Below, one piece after another: positions 51,133 through 60,956 of a stretch of DNA of 64,000 nt. How positions within the stretch are numbered: position 1 is the first letter of the stretch; each line of letters begins with the position of its first letter. The notes below the pieces were generated by a model. The model saw nothing but the letters and a program-made list of their open reading frames with translations, was not told the DNA's origin and did no database searches. Source of the stretch: Bacillus inaquosorum KCTC 13429 (GTDB lineage: Bacteria > Bacillota > Bacilli > Bacillales > Bacillaceae); the NCBI RefSeq assembly GCF_000332645.1, contig NZ_AMXN01000004.1:124001-188000 (forward strand), written 5' to 3'. Position numbers and translations under genes: made by a program.

Positions 51133-52623
51133 CTATAGAGTAAAATTATTATCTAGAGAAACTCCAGAAATGTTTGCCTCAATGTTGGCATGTTTTCCAA
51201 CCAATCTTAATTCACCGTTTGTTTCAGCAATATATTTTGATGTGCCAGTCGTTCCAAATAGAGTTGCAGCCATCGATTTTTGTGTTGAAGGACGGGCTTC
51301 AGCTGGAAGTATAGCAAAAACACTATTGAAGTCTGGCGAAACTACTTCACCTCGAGTAAATACCTGGTTGCCCCATACAGCATACTGTGGTTTTCTTCCG
51401 CCTACCTTATTTCCATTAATGAGTGTTAAGTCATACCAAGTCATTGAATTTAAATCAACTGGAGTGATAAGACGCTTCCAACCCTGCCATCCCCCAGTAT
51501 TTCCATCCCAATAATTTGTAAAAAAATTATTTCTGTAATCTGTAGCATGTACCCATCCAAACATACCTTTACCATCCGTTGAAAGACTTGTCAGATGAAA
51601 TACCCCTCTAATAGAGTATGGTGAAGGGGAATTAATAGCCTTTCCATGCGAATAGAAAGTCCCCATAGATCGTCCCTGATCAACTATTTTTTGAAGTATA
51701 TCCTCTCCTTCATTAGCTGCAATTGTTACTCCACCATGATCAGCTGTTATTTTAGTAAGTTGTGCTCCATTCCACTTTGATCTTTCTGATGAAGTAATAT
51801 GAAGAATCGAATCTTTAGCGTGATCATTTACTTTTGTTTGTGCTCCTGTTGTAGACTCAATAGGGTACCAATTGATTGCAGTATGATTCGCATTATAGTA
51901 GAACCACCATGCGTCTCCAGAGGTATCTACAGCATAACCGATTCCAATCCCTGGTTGACCTACCAATTGCATACCTCTCAGACTTCCTTCAGAAGGGTTA
52001 TCAGTAACTGCATTTGTCCCATAGAAAGACACAGATCCTAAATCTTTTAAGGCTTCATAAAATGAGCCAGAAGTTAGATTGATTTTTTGCGTACCATTGT
52101 CGGCTGTTATTTTGAATAGTTGTGAATTATTCCACTTAGTACGCTCATCTGATGTAATGTGGCGGGTTGAATCAATCGTATGTGAATTAAATTCAGCTTT
52201 TGCAGCTTGCTGTACATTATCTACATTGCCAAGCCCGACTTGCTCCTTCGTGACTTGGTTTGGATTATCTCTTCTTGCAGCCAGTTCATCAGTATATGCT
52301 TTTGCATTCCTCTCAGCTGTATCAGCCTTACTTTGAGAACCAGCTGGTGTTTCTTTTGCATTCCAATTTGATCGCTCTGTAGACGTGATATGCCGGGTTG
52401 AATCATTATTATGTTCATTAAATTCCGTCTTTGAAGCCTGCTGCACATTATCCACGTTCCCCAGCCCGACTTGCGCCTTTGTTGTGTTGTGGGGGTTGTT
52501 CATGTCGTTTTTGTGGGCAGCCAAGTCTGTGTGGGCGTCTTTTATTCCTTTTTCCCAGCGGTTGACGTCGTCTTCGTTGATCGGGTCGTCGGGGAGCCAG
52601 TCTGTTTTTTCTTCATATGCCAT
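51133..52623 (-). CDS. xkdV: Tail fibre protein (XkdV position)
   Basis: A 496-residue fibre protein. The N-terminal module binds the baseplate (WLPDDPINEDDVNRWEKGIKDAH). Two copies of the segment VGLGNVDNVQQA (about residues 53 and 121) follow, each trailed by NDSTRHITSTERS-like sequence; a third copy has SILHITSSERSKW. The C-terminal part (about 275-496) is fibre-tip-like with WYDLTLINGN and a final beta-rich receptor-binding region. In 168 I recall a longer XkdV, so the tip probably differs. This part sets which bacteria the PBSX particle adsorbs to. Confidence 0.82.
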   Translation of the reverse strand: MAYEEKTDWLPDDPINEDDVNRWEKGIKDAHTDLAAHKNDMNNPHNTTKAQVGLGNVDNVQQASKTEFNEHNNDSTRHITSTERSNWNAKETPAGSQSKADTAERNAKAYTDELAARRDNPNQVTKEQVGLGNVDNVQQAAKAEFNSHTIDSTRHITSDERTKWNNSQLFKITADNGTQKINLTSGSFYEALKDLGSVSFYGTNAVTDNPSEGSLRGMQLVGQPGIGIGYAVDTSGDAWWFYYNANHTAINWYPIESTTGAQTKVNDHAKDSILHITSSERSKWNGAQLTKITADHGGVTIAANEGEDILQKIVDQGRSMGTFYSHGKAINSPSPYSIRGVFHLTSLSTDGKGMFGWVHATDYRNNFFTNYWDGNTGGWQGWKRLITPVDLNSMTWYDLTLINGNKVGGRKPQYAVWGNQVFTRGEVVSPDFNSVFAILPAEARPSTQKSMAATLFGTTGTSKYIAETNGELRLVGKHANIEANISGVSLDNNFTL

Positions 52624-52625
52624 GT

Positions 52626-52898
52626 TTACACCACCTCAAAGGTAAATCTGAAATCGAGTGTTCTGTTTTCGCTGACGTCCAGGTCTGTTTTTCTTTCTGT
52701 AATGATGTTGCCCAGCTCGTCAAAAATTTGTACCGTTTCGATATGCTTGATGTCTTCCTCACGTTTTGTCAGAACGGTGACTGTCGCTCCGTCAATGGCG
52801 AGTTCCACTATTTCTGTTTCTTGGCCGTTGAGCAGTACGTGATGAATCCTGCTTTTCAGATCGGCAGCTGTGCGTTCTCTGTATATGGTTGAAATCAA
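52626..52898 (-). CDS. Small phage baseplate/fibre-linked protein
   Basis: A 90-residue beta-rich acidic protein with no membrane segment (contains [19 protein letters not shown]). It overlaps xkdU by four bases and lies three bases before the tail fibre gene, a slot often filled by a fibre attachment protein. Function not known to me. Confidence 0.72.
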   Translation of the reverse strand: MISTIYRERTAADLKSRIHHVLLNGQETEIVELAIDGATVTVLTKREEDIKHIETVQIFDELGNIITERKTDLDVSENRTLDFRFTFEVV

Positions 52899-53473
52899 GG
52901 TAAAACCACCTCATTGTTGTTAAGAGTGACAGAATAACCGACCTTAAGCTCACTGGCTGTTCGGTATCTGCGGTGATTCAGGATCACTGTATCTTTGATT
53001 TGAAGCGTCTCATTTAATCCGCCTCTGAGCGTATACGCCAAATGAGCGGGCTTCATGTTTTCTATGGCTTCAATCAGCTCATTCATGTGCTGAAGGTCAT
53101 CAACATTGATATCCACGTTAAAGCGGTATTCGCCGGGAAGCAGGCGGACTTGTGCAGACGGGTTTTTCAAGAAACGGTTCACCGCCTGCTCAATGGCCCT
53201 GTAGGTGATTGGCGGGATGTTCGACATTTTGGAAATGAGCCGCAATCGTCTGATCTCATCGGTGTCGCCTGATTCCCGCGGCACATTTAAAATCTTTTCC
53301 CAGCGGCTGAGCCCCCATGTCGCTGTCGGCACGAATAACTGATCCGTCAGATCAAATATGCTGTTATTCTGTTTATCAAACTCAGGCGCTTCCGCTTTCA
53401 GCAGCTCAGCCATTTCTTTAAGGCTGGTGAGAAACGGGGGCAGATACGCTGTCATGTCATCTAGTTTGCTCAA
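52895..53473 (-). CDS. xkdU: XkdU, baseplate protein (DUF2313/gpI-like)
   Basis: A 192-residue protein. The opening [24 protein letters not shown] and later [26 protein letters not shown] are features of the XkdU family, analogous to the P2 gpI or Mu gp48 baseplate component. It overlaps xkdT by 17 bases. Confidence 0.88.
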   Translation of the reverse strand: MSKLDDMTAYLPPFLTSLKEMAELLKAEAPEFDKQNNSIFDLTDQLFVPTATWGLSRWEKILNVPRESGDTDEIRRLRLISKMSNIPPITYRAIEQAVNRFLKNPSAQVRLLPGEYRFNVDINVDDLQHMNELIEAIENMKPAHLAYTLRGGLNETLQIKDTVILNHRRYRTASELKVGYSVTLNNNEVVLP

Positions 53474-54503
53474 TGATTTTCACCTGCCCAAGCTTCGGAA
53501 TTTCCACGTCGCTCAGCACCAGATTTTCAGAGGTGCCATTGATTTTAATATTGGAATAATCACTGACGGACGGTGAATTATAGACGATATTGTTAATTTG
53601 CGATAGGCGGATGACGTTGTCTTCGAACGCCATTTTCTTAAAGAGATTTAAAACGCCTTCTTCAATTTCTGACCTCACCTCATCAATTGTGTGATTGATC
53701 TCAGGCAGCACTTCGGCCGAAATCTCAACTTCCTTCCAGACCGCGCTTTCCACTGTAACTACGGCTCCGATTGGCGCCTGCCCCTCCCCTTGTCCTGGTT
53801 CAGGGTCGATATAATCTTTCACTTTTTGAATTAAGATATCGGAAGCCGGCTCAAGATTAGCATTCGTGACGACAATTTTGACCGTGCCGTCCCCGTTCCA
53901 AAGCGGGAAGATCTTTGCTTTTCCAACACCGTCCACTTCTTCAGCCCACTCTTTATAATGCATTTTATTGGCACTGACAGCCTCACGGCGAACCCTTGTA
54001 AAATACCGTTCTCGTAAGCTGTCATCTCCTTCTTCCTCGCGCCCTGGAATCAGGATTTCTTTGACAATGGCTGTTTCTAAACCGGGAATGGTATCCAGTG
54101 ACAGTAAATTGCGTCCGGTCAGATTGGCGTTTCCTGCTTCACCAGGTGTTTCACAGATGAGCGTCCCGTCTGCCGTATATTGAAAATAAAGATTATCCAC
54201 ATAGAAGCGGGAGCCCGCGGGAATGGGAACTCCAGACGTAAACTCTCCCGCTCTGACAGCCTTTGTCGCGGCAGTTCTTTCAATTCCCGCTTCCGCTGCA
54301 CGCCTGTCTAAAAATTCGCCTTGCGCGGTATCAGAAAAGACTAGCTCAAGCACAGTATCCAGCCATATATAAGATTTCGCAAGCTCGGCCGCCGCCGGAG
54401 CTAACGCATTATAAATGACGCTGCCTTCTCTTGTGTCAATATCTGCGGGGATGCTGTTCAGCATACGCTCCATAATATCTTCAAAGGTTTGATCTTCAAA
54501 CAT
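53457..54503 (-). CDS. xkdT: XkdT, baseplate J-like protein
   Basis: A 348-residue protein of the Baseplate_J family (P2 gpJ, T4 gp6-like), which forms the wedge ring of contractile tails. Family motifs include [40 protein letters not shown] and [27 protein letters not shown]. Start at 54503 lies nine bases after AGGAGGTGA; TTG at 54512 is in frame but too near that site. It overlaps xkdS by eight bases. Confidence 0.92.
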   Translation of the reverse strand: MFEDQTFEDIMERMLNSIPADIDTREGSVIYNALAPAAAELAKSYIWLDTVLELVFSDTAQGEFLDRRAAEAGIERTAATKAVRAGEFTSGVPIPAGSRFYVDNLYFQYTADGTLICETPGEAGNANLTGRNLLSLDTIPGLETAIVKEILIPGREEEGDDSLRERYFTRVRREAVSANKMHYKEWAEEVDGVGKAKIFPLWNGDGTVKIVVTNANLEPASDILIQKVKDYIDPEPGQGEGQAPIGAVVTVESAVWKEVEISAEVLPEINHTIDEVRSEIEEGVLNLFKKMAFEDNVIRLSQINNIVYNSPSVSDYSNIKINGTSENLVLSDVEIPKLGQVKIIEQTR

Positions 54504-54921
54504 CTTCGCCAATCACCTCCTCAATCTCAAGCGTCCCTTCATCTGTCTCTACCACAAAAGAAACATGAAACGCATCGCCTTGTTTTTCTATCTCAAAGTC
54601 TGTTACGGCAGATATCCGGTCGTCATAAACCAGCGCCTCTTCTATCAGCCTCGGAATCTCCATTTTTTTGTAGGCATCAGACGTCTCGTGATCTGTAAGC
54701 ACGTCCTGAAGCTCATTTCCGACATTATGGCTGTATACAGAATACGCATAGCGTTCTGTTTGTAAGGCGATATACACGAACTGTCTGATCGCTTCAAGCC
54801 CGGTAATCAGTTCTTTTGTAATTCTTCCGTTTTCAAAATCTATTTTGTACGTTTGCGAGGTTTCAATGACTTCACTGTCATCTTCAAAATCCTCAAACTC
54901 CACTTCTGGTGTCAGGGCCAT
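54496..54921 (-). CDS. xkdS: XkdS, baseplate wedge protein (DUF2634, gp25-like)
   Basis: A 141-residue protein resembling the gpW/gp25 baseplate family: [45 protein letters not shown] is the conserved block (here shown in part; residues about 26-70). Start at 54921 follows GGAGT; GTG at 54930 is an alternative. Confidence 0.86.
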   Translation of the reverse strand: MALTPEVEFEDFEDDSEVIETSQTYKIDFENGRITKELITGLEAIRQFVYIALQTERYAYSVYSHNVGNELQDVLTDHETSDAYKKMEIPRLIEEALVYDDRISAVTDFEIEKQGDAFHVSFVVETDEGTLEIEEVIGEDV

Positions 54922-54947
54922 GGTGCCCACTCCTTTATGACAAGCTA

Positions 54948-54977
54948 AATAAAAACCCCTTCGTGCTGAAGCGGTTT
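54948..54977 (-). terminator. Terminator-like hairpin between xkdR and xkdS
   Basis: Minus strand AACCGCTTC, loop AGCAC, GAAGGGGTT with one mismatch, then TTTATTT. It lies inside the structural operon. Confidence 0.6.
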
Positions 54978-54979
54978 GT

Positions 54980-55246
54980 CTATACTTTATCTAAAACAAA
55001 AAACGATTGACCGCCAGTCAGAGCCGCGGTCATGACGCGATCCCCCGGCTCGAGTGCATCGTCTCCTCCAGACTGCATCCGTTTTGGGATGATGATGGCG
55101 TCAGCCGGTATGATCAGTTTGCTGCTTTCTTTTAATTTGATTTCCACAGGAGAAACCGAAACGACTTCAGCCGGGAGCAGTTCCACCGGAGACTCAGCGT
55201 CAACTGCGCCGACGGCCAAATGTTTAATCGCCTCACTCAATCTCAT
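54980..55246 (-). CDS. xkdR: XkdR, DUF2577 baseplate-associated protein
   Basis: An 88-residue protein with a short beta-barrel-like sequence ([38 protein letters not shown]), typical of the DUF2577 family between the hub (XkdQ) and gp25-like proteins. Its start overlaps the xkdQ stop (TGATG). Confidence 0.85.
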   Translation of the reverse strand: MRLSEAIKHLAVGAVDAESPVELLPAEVVSVSPVEIKLKESSKLIIPADAIIIPKRMQSGGDDALEPGDRVMTAALTGGQSFFVLDKV

Positions 55247-56226
55247 CAGGAAACTCCTTCCGGCATGGTGTTCTTTTCGACTACATCAATGGTCATCGTA
55301 TGTTTCGTTCCTTTAAACTCGTGCCGGTCCGTATCTACCCAATAGGTTTTCTTGATTCCGGCCTCCGGAATGGAAATATAGACAGGCAAGCCGCTCTGCA
55401 CTTCCGGAATGCCGACTGCCTGAATATTTTTCAGTTCTTTTTTCACGCCCTTTTTTTCAGCAAGGCGCACATCTGCCCGCTGCTGAAGCTGAGCCTGGTT
55501 GATGTCATCTGTGACCGTTTCCGTATATTGAAGCACACCGTATTTGTTTAAGCCTGAACTGTCCTTGGCAGACGCTTTATACGTCTTATTGTCCTTCTGC
55601 CGGCGAAGCACCACCCGTGTTGCAGTGTCGTTTATGGAAGTGCTGTATTGGTATCCCGTGATATTGACACCCGTTTCCAGCACCCATACTTCCGACGGAT
55701 CTGGCCAAGCGCGCAGACCGAGCTTTCCTTTTTCCGAATACAGCTGATAATGTCGTCCTGTCTGGCTTTTCGTCTGTTTCAATGCTTTTAAGATGATGTC
55801 ATACAGGGTCGTATCATTTTTTATGACAAGGCTTTTGATTGTATGGCCTGTGTTCGCAATCGAGGCTGTCGGTATTTGAAAATCATTGGCAATCCTCCTG
55901 ATCATCTGATCAGCACGCTGGTTGGAAAACACGTACACATCCTGGTTTTTCACCAGATACTGGAGCATATCATACGCGCTGAAAGCAAGCGTATGCTCGT
56001 CCGGCGTTCTTGCAAAAACAATGCCCCGAAAAAGCTCTTTTCCCTTCCACTTAAACAAGACTGTATCACCTTCTGTGACGCTGTAATACGTCTGGTCGCC
56101 CTGTTTGATGACAATGGTCGCTTCAATGGAGCGCGGCGCCTGATAACGATGGCCTTCCAGCGATACGCTTTCTGCTACCAGCTCAAGCCACTCTGTGTCT
56201 TTAATGACAAACAGTTCTATCATCAT
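55246..56226 (-). CDS. xkdQ: XkdQ, tail hub protein (late control D-like)
   Basis: A 326-residue protein of the phage late control D/gp27-hub family. It is beta-rich, with a first domain for hub trimerisation (SVSLEGHRYQAPRSIEATI) and the core QRADQMIRRIANDFQIP and DIILKALKQTKSQTGRHYQLY. Forms the central baseplate hub below the tail tube. Two adjacent ATGs; the second (56223) gives 325 residues. Confidence 0.9.
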   Translation of the reverse strand: MMIELFVIKDTEWLELVAESVSLEGHRYQAPRSIEATIVIKQGDQTYYSVTEGDTVLFKWKGKELFRGIVFARTPDEHTLAFSAYDMLQYLVKNQDVYVFSNQRADQMIRRIANDFQIPTASIANTGHTIKSLVIKNDTTLYDIILKALKQTKSQTGRHYQLYSEKGKLGLRAWPDPSEVWVLETGVNITGYQYSTSINDTATRVVLRRQKDNKTYKASAKDSSGLNKYGVLQYTETVTDDINQAQLQQRADVRLAEKKGVKKELKNIQAVGIPEVQSGLPVYISIPEAGIKKTYWVDTDRHEFKGTKHTMTIDVVEKNTMPEGVS

Positions 56227-56238
56227 ACATCACCTGTT

Positions 56239-56898
56239 TCATTGCGGTATCTTTAATTTTTGGCCGGGAAAAATCCAGTGGCCCGGCTGCCTGATGTTTC
56301 GTTTGCTTCGTTTGATCATTGCTGTTTTATTGGCGTTCCAAATTTTACGCCACTGCGTGCTGTTCCCGTAAAACCTGCCGGCAATATCCCACAGCGTATC
56401 TCCCTTTTTCACTGTATAGGTTTTCGGAGAAGCCTTCGACGGACGTTTTGCCTTTGTTTTTTTCTTCTGCTTGATTTTTCGGGGGGAAGCGGTTTTGTAT
56501 TCTTTTAATTGAATATCAAACGAGCGATCACCGATATCCTGCTGACCTTCGCTATAGGAAAAACCTTCAATGCTGCAAGTCAGATTCACTTTAGTTCCCG
56601 TAATCAAAAACTGGACCGGTTTTTTGGCCTTCATCCATTTTTCAATTTTTGTTATCGCATTTTCCGGCGACGGGAAGTTTTGATATTCTGCTATCGGACT
56701 GTATTTCTTCGGAAAAAACGAAGAGAACGAAATTTCTTTCGCTCCCTGTTCGTCAATAAATGTAAGGTCACCAAACTTGGCTACTTTAACCGTCTCATTC
56801 TGAACCGTATTTGAAATATTCAGCTGGTCGGGAAGAACGGGGAGCCGCAGCTTGTCCTTCCCTTGTGAAATCCAAAATTCATATATGGATTTAGTCAA
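56239..56898 (-). CDS. xkdP: XkdP, LysM-containing tail protein
   Basis: A 219-residue protein. The N-terminal part (1-130) is a phage tail assembly domain ([19 protein letters not shown]), followed by a basic linker ([15 protein letters not shown]) and a C-terminal LysM domain ([18 protein letters not shown] to [14 protein letters not shown]). It joins the tape measure and hub like Mu/P2 gpX-type proteins. A TTG start at 56898 is preferred because AAGGGAGT lies eight bases before it and it overlaps the tape-measure stop; an ATG at 56922 would add eight residues. Confidence 0.85.
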   Translation of the reverse strand: MTKSIYEFWISQGKDKLRLPVLPDQLNISNTVQNETVKVAKFGDLTFIDEQGAKEISFSSFFPKKYSPIAEYQNFPSPENAITKIEKWMKAKKPVQFLITGTKVNLTCSIEGFSYSEGQQDIGDRSFDIQLKEYKTASPRKIKQKKKTKAKRPSKASPKTYTVKKGDTLWDIAGRFYGNSTQWRKIWNANKTAMIKRSKRNIRQPGHWIFPGQKLKIPQ

Positions 56899-59800
56899 AT
56901 GCAACGACTCCCTTCGTTCCAATATTGATATCCTTTTGCAGCTCGTCTACAAGCGCCTGCTTGATTTTCGCCGCAAGGGTTTCGGCGTCTTGTCCATTAT
57001 GGAAGTGCTGGTCACCGTTAAATTGAATATAAATCTCTTTTGATCCGGAAACCGCTGCCGTTGGCCGGCTAGCTGAAGTAACAGCGGAAACTTGTCCTGA
57101 TGAAAGCTCAGACTGCTGGGATTGAGACGGATCTGTCACTTCCATACCAAGAGCCTGTGCCGCTCTCTGAAGGAGGTAGCGGCCACGTATGCCCCGCTCC
57201 TCCGGAATGATCCATTCCCGCTTGTTTCCTTCACCGACACGGGCGATTTGCTCTTTTGTGATCAGTCCGCCGTTGGCATATCCAACATACGGTCCGCCAT
57301 GATTCATGCTTTTTATGCCTGGCACGTTATTGATTGAACCATATCTGCTTTTAATATAGCCGATCGCCGCAGCCGCGTTGTGAATCGGGTTTTTAATGTT
57401 ACCCATGCCCGGTGCTTTATGATCATTAAAGGTGCTTGGGATTGTCTGCATGAGCCCTTGTGATGGATGCCCCGCTTTTGCGTTGCTGTCCCACAGGTTG
57501 ATTGCGTTCGGATTGCCACCGGATTCATGCTGCGCAATTGTCATAAGTCCCGGAAGCCAGCTCATCGGTGTCTTTGTGGCCATGAGAGCGGCCATAATCC
57601 ACTGTTTCACATTACCGCTCATCGCGCCCATTCCTGAATAGGCCGCCGCCAGTGATCCAGCTTGTTTTTCAGCATATTTCTTTACATCTACTGATCCAAG
57701 ACCTTTGACAACACCGATTGAAGCAAAACGCCCTAAGCTCATCATGACGCGGGAAGGTGAATGGATATCTAATTCCTCACGGAAAGCCTGCTCCACTCTC
57801 TTCGCCATATCCTTTGCTGCTTGCTTCACTTCACTGGATTTAGAATTCATGCCTGTCACAAAGTTTCCAACCAAGCCAGAACCCCAGCTATTCGATGTGT
57901 CTTTTGAACGCAGGAACGGTTTGTCAACATGTGTGCTCACATACTGTGCCGTCCCTGTTTGGGTTGAGTTTTGTCCTTGGGCAAAGCCTTTGACCGTTCC
58001 TATGCCCCATGAGGACGACTTGTTTACAGTAGCTTGGAACGGTGTTTTGACTTTTGATTGCAAAAAGCCGTCTGTTTCGGTTGCAGTACCGTTTTGCCCC
58101 TTGGCATACCCGCTCACCATTTGTTTTCCGTAATTTGGTGAAACAGAAATCATTTGTGTAAATGGCGTATTGATGTTTTTCTTTTTCCAGTCTTCCATTT
58201 TGACCGGCTGATTGCTGATGCCTTTATCAAAGCCTTCTGAAAATTGCTGTCCTAGGTCTGAAGCTTGGCTGTTAAAACTAGATGCGTTAATAGACGGTGA
58301 AACTGAAGCAGAGTGACTGTTAACAGTGTTTAAAGCTGTCCCACCTGAAAGTGTGGAAGCCGATGCCATATCTTCGACCACACGCATGCCCAGTTTAGAA
58401 GCGGCTTGCGCTAACAGCATTTTACCGCGACCGCGGTTGTTGTCGACTGGAATGACAAATTCCTTACCTGCTTCACCGATCCAGGAGATAGTCGGTTTGG
58501 TAATAAAACCACCTGTGGCGTTTTTATCAGCTTTCATTCCAAAGTCTCTATGAGCCTTCTCTCGTCCTTTTTGAAAATGATCTACCTTTTCTTTAACCCA
58601 AGACGTCACTCCACCGCCCACTTTTTGAGCAGTTTTTACTACTTTCCCGCCTGCAGACTTTACTGCATCCCAAGAATCTCCTAATATATTTTTTCCCCAC
58701 TCTTTTACTGAATCCCATTTTTTAGACCACCAGTCTTTATTAAATAGGCTGTCTTCAAGTGTGGATTTAAACTTTTTCCAAAGCGACTTTGTATTTTCCC
58801 ATTTTTCTTTTGTCCAGCTTTTGACACCTTCCCATTTACCGGACCACCAGTCTTTATTGAAGACTGTTTCTTTTACTTTTGACTTAATTGATTCCCAAAC
58901 AGAAACGGCACCGTTCCATTTTTCTTGAGCCCAGCTCTTTACGCCTTCCCATTTACCAGACCACCAATCTTTATTAAAGACTGTTTCTTTTACTTTTGAT
59001 TTAACAGAGGTCCATACGGAGGAGGCTTGATTCCACTTTTCCTGTGTCCAGCCTTTTACAGATTCCCATTTTCCGCCCCACCAATCACTATTGAAAAGCG
59101 TAGACTCTAATGTACCGTATGCATAACCAGCTTTTTCAGCCCACCAATTGGAGTCAAAAAAAGTAGTAGAAGCTGTATCTTTTATATTAGTCCATGTATC
59201 ATCAAGCCCTCCTAGAGTATCTCCTGCTGATGTTTTAACCCCTGTCCATTTTTCGTTCCACCAATCACCATTAAATAATGTATTTGAAATGTTCTCTTTG
59301 ATTTGAGAAGTATCAAACATCTGACCAATGTTCTTACCTGCTTCTTCGCCGCCTATTCCGCCTACTAAACCGCCGCCTACTCCGCCGATAGCGCCTCCTA
59401 TTACTGTACCTTCCGGACCTACGAAGGATCCAATCGCTGCACCTGCTTCTGCTCCTGCAGTTGCACCTGCTTCCGCTCCGGCAATGCGGCCACCGATTGA
59501 ACCAACCTTTTCACCAGCATTATCTTTATTGATTCCAGCTAAATCGAACATTGCTAAAGCAGATCCTACGTATGGAACAGACTTTCCCATTCCTCTGAAT
59601 GCTTTTCCTAGTTTGGAGGAATCCTTTCCTAGCGATTTTAAGCCTCCGAGCCAGTTCTTTAACTTCGAACCTGAAGTCCGAGGCGCACCTTCACCAGATG
59701 TGCCACTCTGGCGTCTTCTTATTACCTCTCCTGGAACCTTGAGTGTTCTGTTTGGAGCTTTTGTCGGGCTTTTCTTCTTTCTATATGTTTTTTTATTTTT

Positions 59801-60772
59801 AGTGCCTGGACCGTTACCGCCTCCTTCACAGCAGCAACAGCAACAATTTCCTCCTGTATTACGGTTAAGGACTTTATTATCTGTTTCGGAATTTTCACCA
59901 GAATCGCCCTTCTTTTGGGGTCCTAAAATTTTATCAATGATCTTATCAAACACATCATTTTTCAGCTTTTCTAACAATCTCTCTTTGAAACGATCTAAAA
60001 AAGCTTTCCCTATCCCTTTGAGCGTATCCTTAATCCATGGCCAAGCTGATTTTGACCACCAATCCTTCAGCCATCCTTTAATTTTCCCGACCCAGCCGGG
60101 TTTTTGGTCAGAACTTTTATCTGAGCCTTTATCAGAGGATTTGTCTGATTCTTTCTTAGTCTTTTCTTTGTTAATCGGACTTTCTTTTTTATTGATTTTG
60201 TCTGATACTTTTGTCTTAATAACGACTTTTACATAATATGTTTTTTCAAATTTCTTCAAAAGTGATGTTAATCGATTAACTGTTTTGGTGATTTCATCGA
60301 TGACTTTTAATTTAACTGTGTAGCCGTTTTTTAAATTTTTCTTGATATATCCAATAATTTTTTTAACTGTTGACGTAACCTTGTCATCTGGAATCAAAAG
60401 GAATGATAGCTTTTGATTAGATAGCATCTTCTTTATTTTTTTATACGCAGCTCTTGTCCGGTCTACCAAAGATACAGTCAGCTTCGTTTCTTTCGGCATC
60501 CGTTTTAGTTTTTGTTCAATCGCTTCCAGCTTTGCAGTGGCTTGGTCATCAAGTACAACTTTGATTTCAAGTGATTTTGCAAATTTTAAAATGATGTAGT
60601 CGTTTATTTTTCTCAGACGGTAAAATGCCTGATCTTCAGCTCTGATACTGATTTTGATTTGTCGATTGATGGTCTTGACTTTTTTTTCGACCTCTTGGAA
60701 TCCTTTATGTATCCGTTTTAGTTTTTTAGATACCTTGTCTTCGAGATCGAAACGGGCTGTTAATTTTGCGAT
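56891..60772 (-). CDS. xkdO: XkdO, tail tape-measure protein with lytic transglycosylase domain
   Basis: The frame runs 1293 residues if begun at ATC 60772, seven bases after GGAGGAGGG. The first ATG is at 60499 and would discard 91 residues of coiled-coil-like sequence (starting [20 protein letters not shown]) that clearly belongs to the protein. In order: charged helical start; a Lys/Ser linker; six consecutive Cys at 310-315; a Gly/Ala-rich hydrophobic stretch (about 410-480); six Trp-rich repeats (about 495-690); and an SLT lysozyme-like domain (about 1050-1155, Glu1083 in [11 protein letters not shown]). It sets tail length and helps penetrate murein. See findings for the start codon. 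Confidence 0.87.
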   Translation of the reverse strand: MAKLTARFDLEDKVSKKLKRIHKGFQEVEKKVKTINRQIKISIRAEDQAFYRLRKINDYIILKFAKSLEIKVVLDDQATAKLEAIEQKLKRMPKETKLTVSLVDRTRAAYKKIKKMLSNQKLSFLLIPDDKVTSTVKKIIGYIKKNLKNGYTVKLKVIDEITKTVNRLTSLLKKFEKTYYVKVVIKTKVSDKINKKESPINKEKTKKESDKSSDKGSDKSSDQKPGWVGKIKGWLKDWWSKSAWPWIKDTLKGIGKAFLDRFKERLLEKLKNDVFDKIIDKILGPQKKGDSGENSETDNKVLNRNTGGNCCCCCCEGGGNGPGTKNKKTYRKKKSPTKAPNRTLKVPGEVIRRRQSGTSGEGAPRTSGSKLKNWLGGLKSLGKDSSKLGKAFRGMGKSVPYVGSALAMFDLAGINKDNAGEKVGSIGGRIAGAEAGATAGAEAGAAIGSFVGPEGTVIGGAIGGVGGGLVGGIGGEEAGKNIGQMFDTSQIKENISNTLFNGDWWNEKWTGVKTSAGDTLGGLDDTWTNIKDTASTTFFDSNWWAEKAGYAYGTLESTLFNSDWWGGKWESVKGWTQEKWNQASSVWTSVKSKVKETVFNKDWWSGKWEGVKSWAQEKWNGAVSVWESIKSKVKETVFNKDWWSGKWEGVKSWTKEKWENTKSLWKKFKSTLEDSLFNKDWWSKKWDSVKEWGKNILGDSWDAVKSAGGKVVKTAQKVGGGVTSWVKEKVDHFQKGREKAHRDFGMKADKNATGGFITKPTISWIGEAGKEFVIPVDNNRGRGKMLLAQAASKLGMRVVEDMASASTLSGGTALNTVNSHSASVSPSINASSFNSQASDLGQQFSEGFDKGISNQPVKMEDWKKKNINTPFTQMISVSPNYGKQMVSGYAKGQNGTATETDGFLQSKVKTPFQATVNKSSSWGIGTVKGFAQGQNSTQTGTAQYVSTHVDKPFLRSKDTSNSWGSGLVGNFVTGMNSKSSEVKQAAKDMAKRVEQAFREELDIHSPSRVMMSLGRFASIGVVKGLGSVDVKKYAEKQAGSLAAAYSGMGAMSGNVKQWIMAALMATKTPMSWLPGLMTIAQHESGGNPNAINLWDSNAKAGHPSQGLMQTIPSTFNDHKAPGMGNIKNPIHNAAAAIGYIKSRYGSINNVPGIKSMNHGGPYVGYANGGLITKEQIARVGEGNKREWIIPEERGIRGRYLLQRAAQALGMEVTDPSQSQQSELSSGQVSAVTSASRPTAAVSGSKEIYIQFNGDQHFHNGQDAETLAAKIKQALVDELQKDINIGTKGVVAFD

Positions 60773-60773
60773 A

Positions 60774-60956
60774 TTAATTCCCTCCTCTCCTTGATTCTTT
60801 TTCTAATAGATCTAGCTTATATCCTATCAACCCAAATAAAAGAGCTTTAAAGTGTTTTGGTGCTTCATATAATTCAAGAAGCTGGGATGGCGAATAATGA
60901 AGCTCATGCATTGCATAATACAAATACACAGCTTCCTTATCACCATCCTTTACTAG
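60774..60956 (-). CDS. -1 frame extension of the tail assembly chaperone (xkzB-like)
   Basis: Directly after the slippery heptamer A_AAA_AAC (60962-60956) at the end of xkdN, the -1 frame is open for 60 codons (begins [19 protein letters not shown]) and ends with TAA at 60774, one base before the tape-measure start. A ribosome shifting here would make a 208-residue fusion (148 plus 60), the arrangement of lambda gpG/gpGT and of Mu-like tail chaperones. An internal ATG ([10 protein letters not shown]) has no ribosome site. I recall a small gene xkzB annotated here in 168. Confidence 0.8.
   Translation of the reverse strand, partial: LVKDGDKEAVYLYYAMHELHYSPSQLLELYEAPKHFKALLFGLIGYKLDLLEKESRRGGN

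Noticed and set aside
59328..60236. Plus-strand 302-codon open frame opposite the tape-measure gene
   Set aside because: It is antisense to a gene with clear protein features; the translation is Pro/Ser-rich low complexity that mirrors the Gly/Ala/Lys-rich minus frame, with no ribosome site.
57000..60500. CRISPR-like regular repeats in the tape-measure region
   Set aside because: The repeats are in-frame protein repeats of varying sequence, not short identical repeats with unique spacers.
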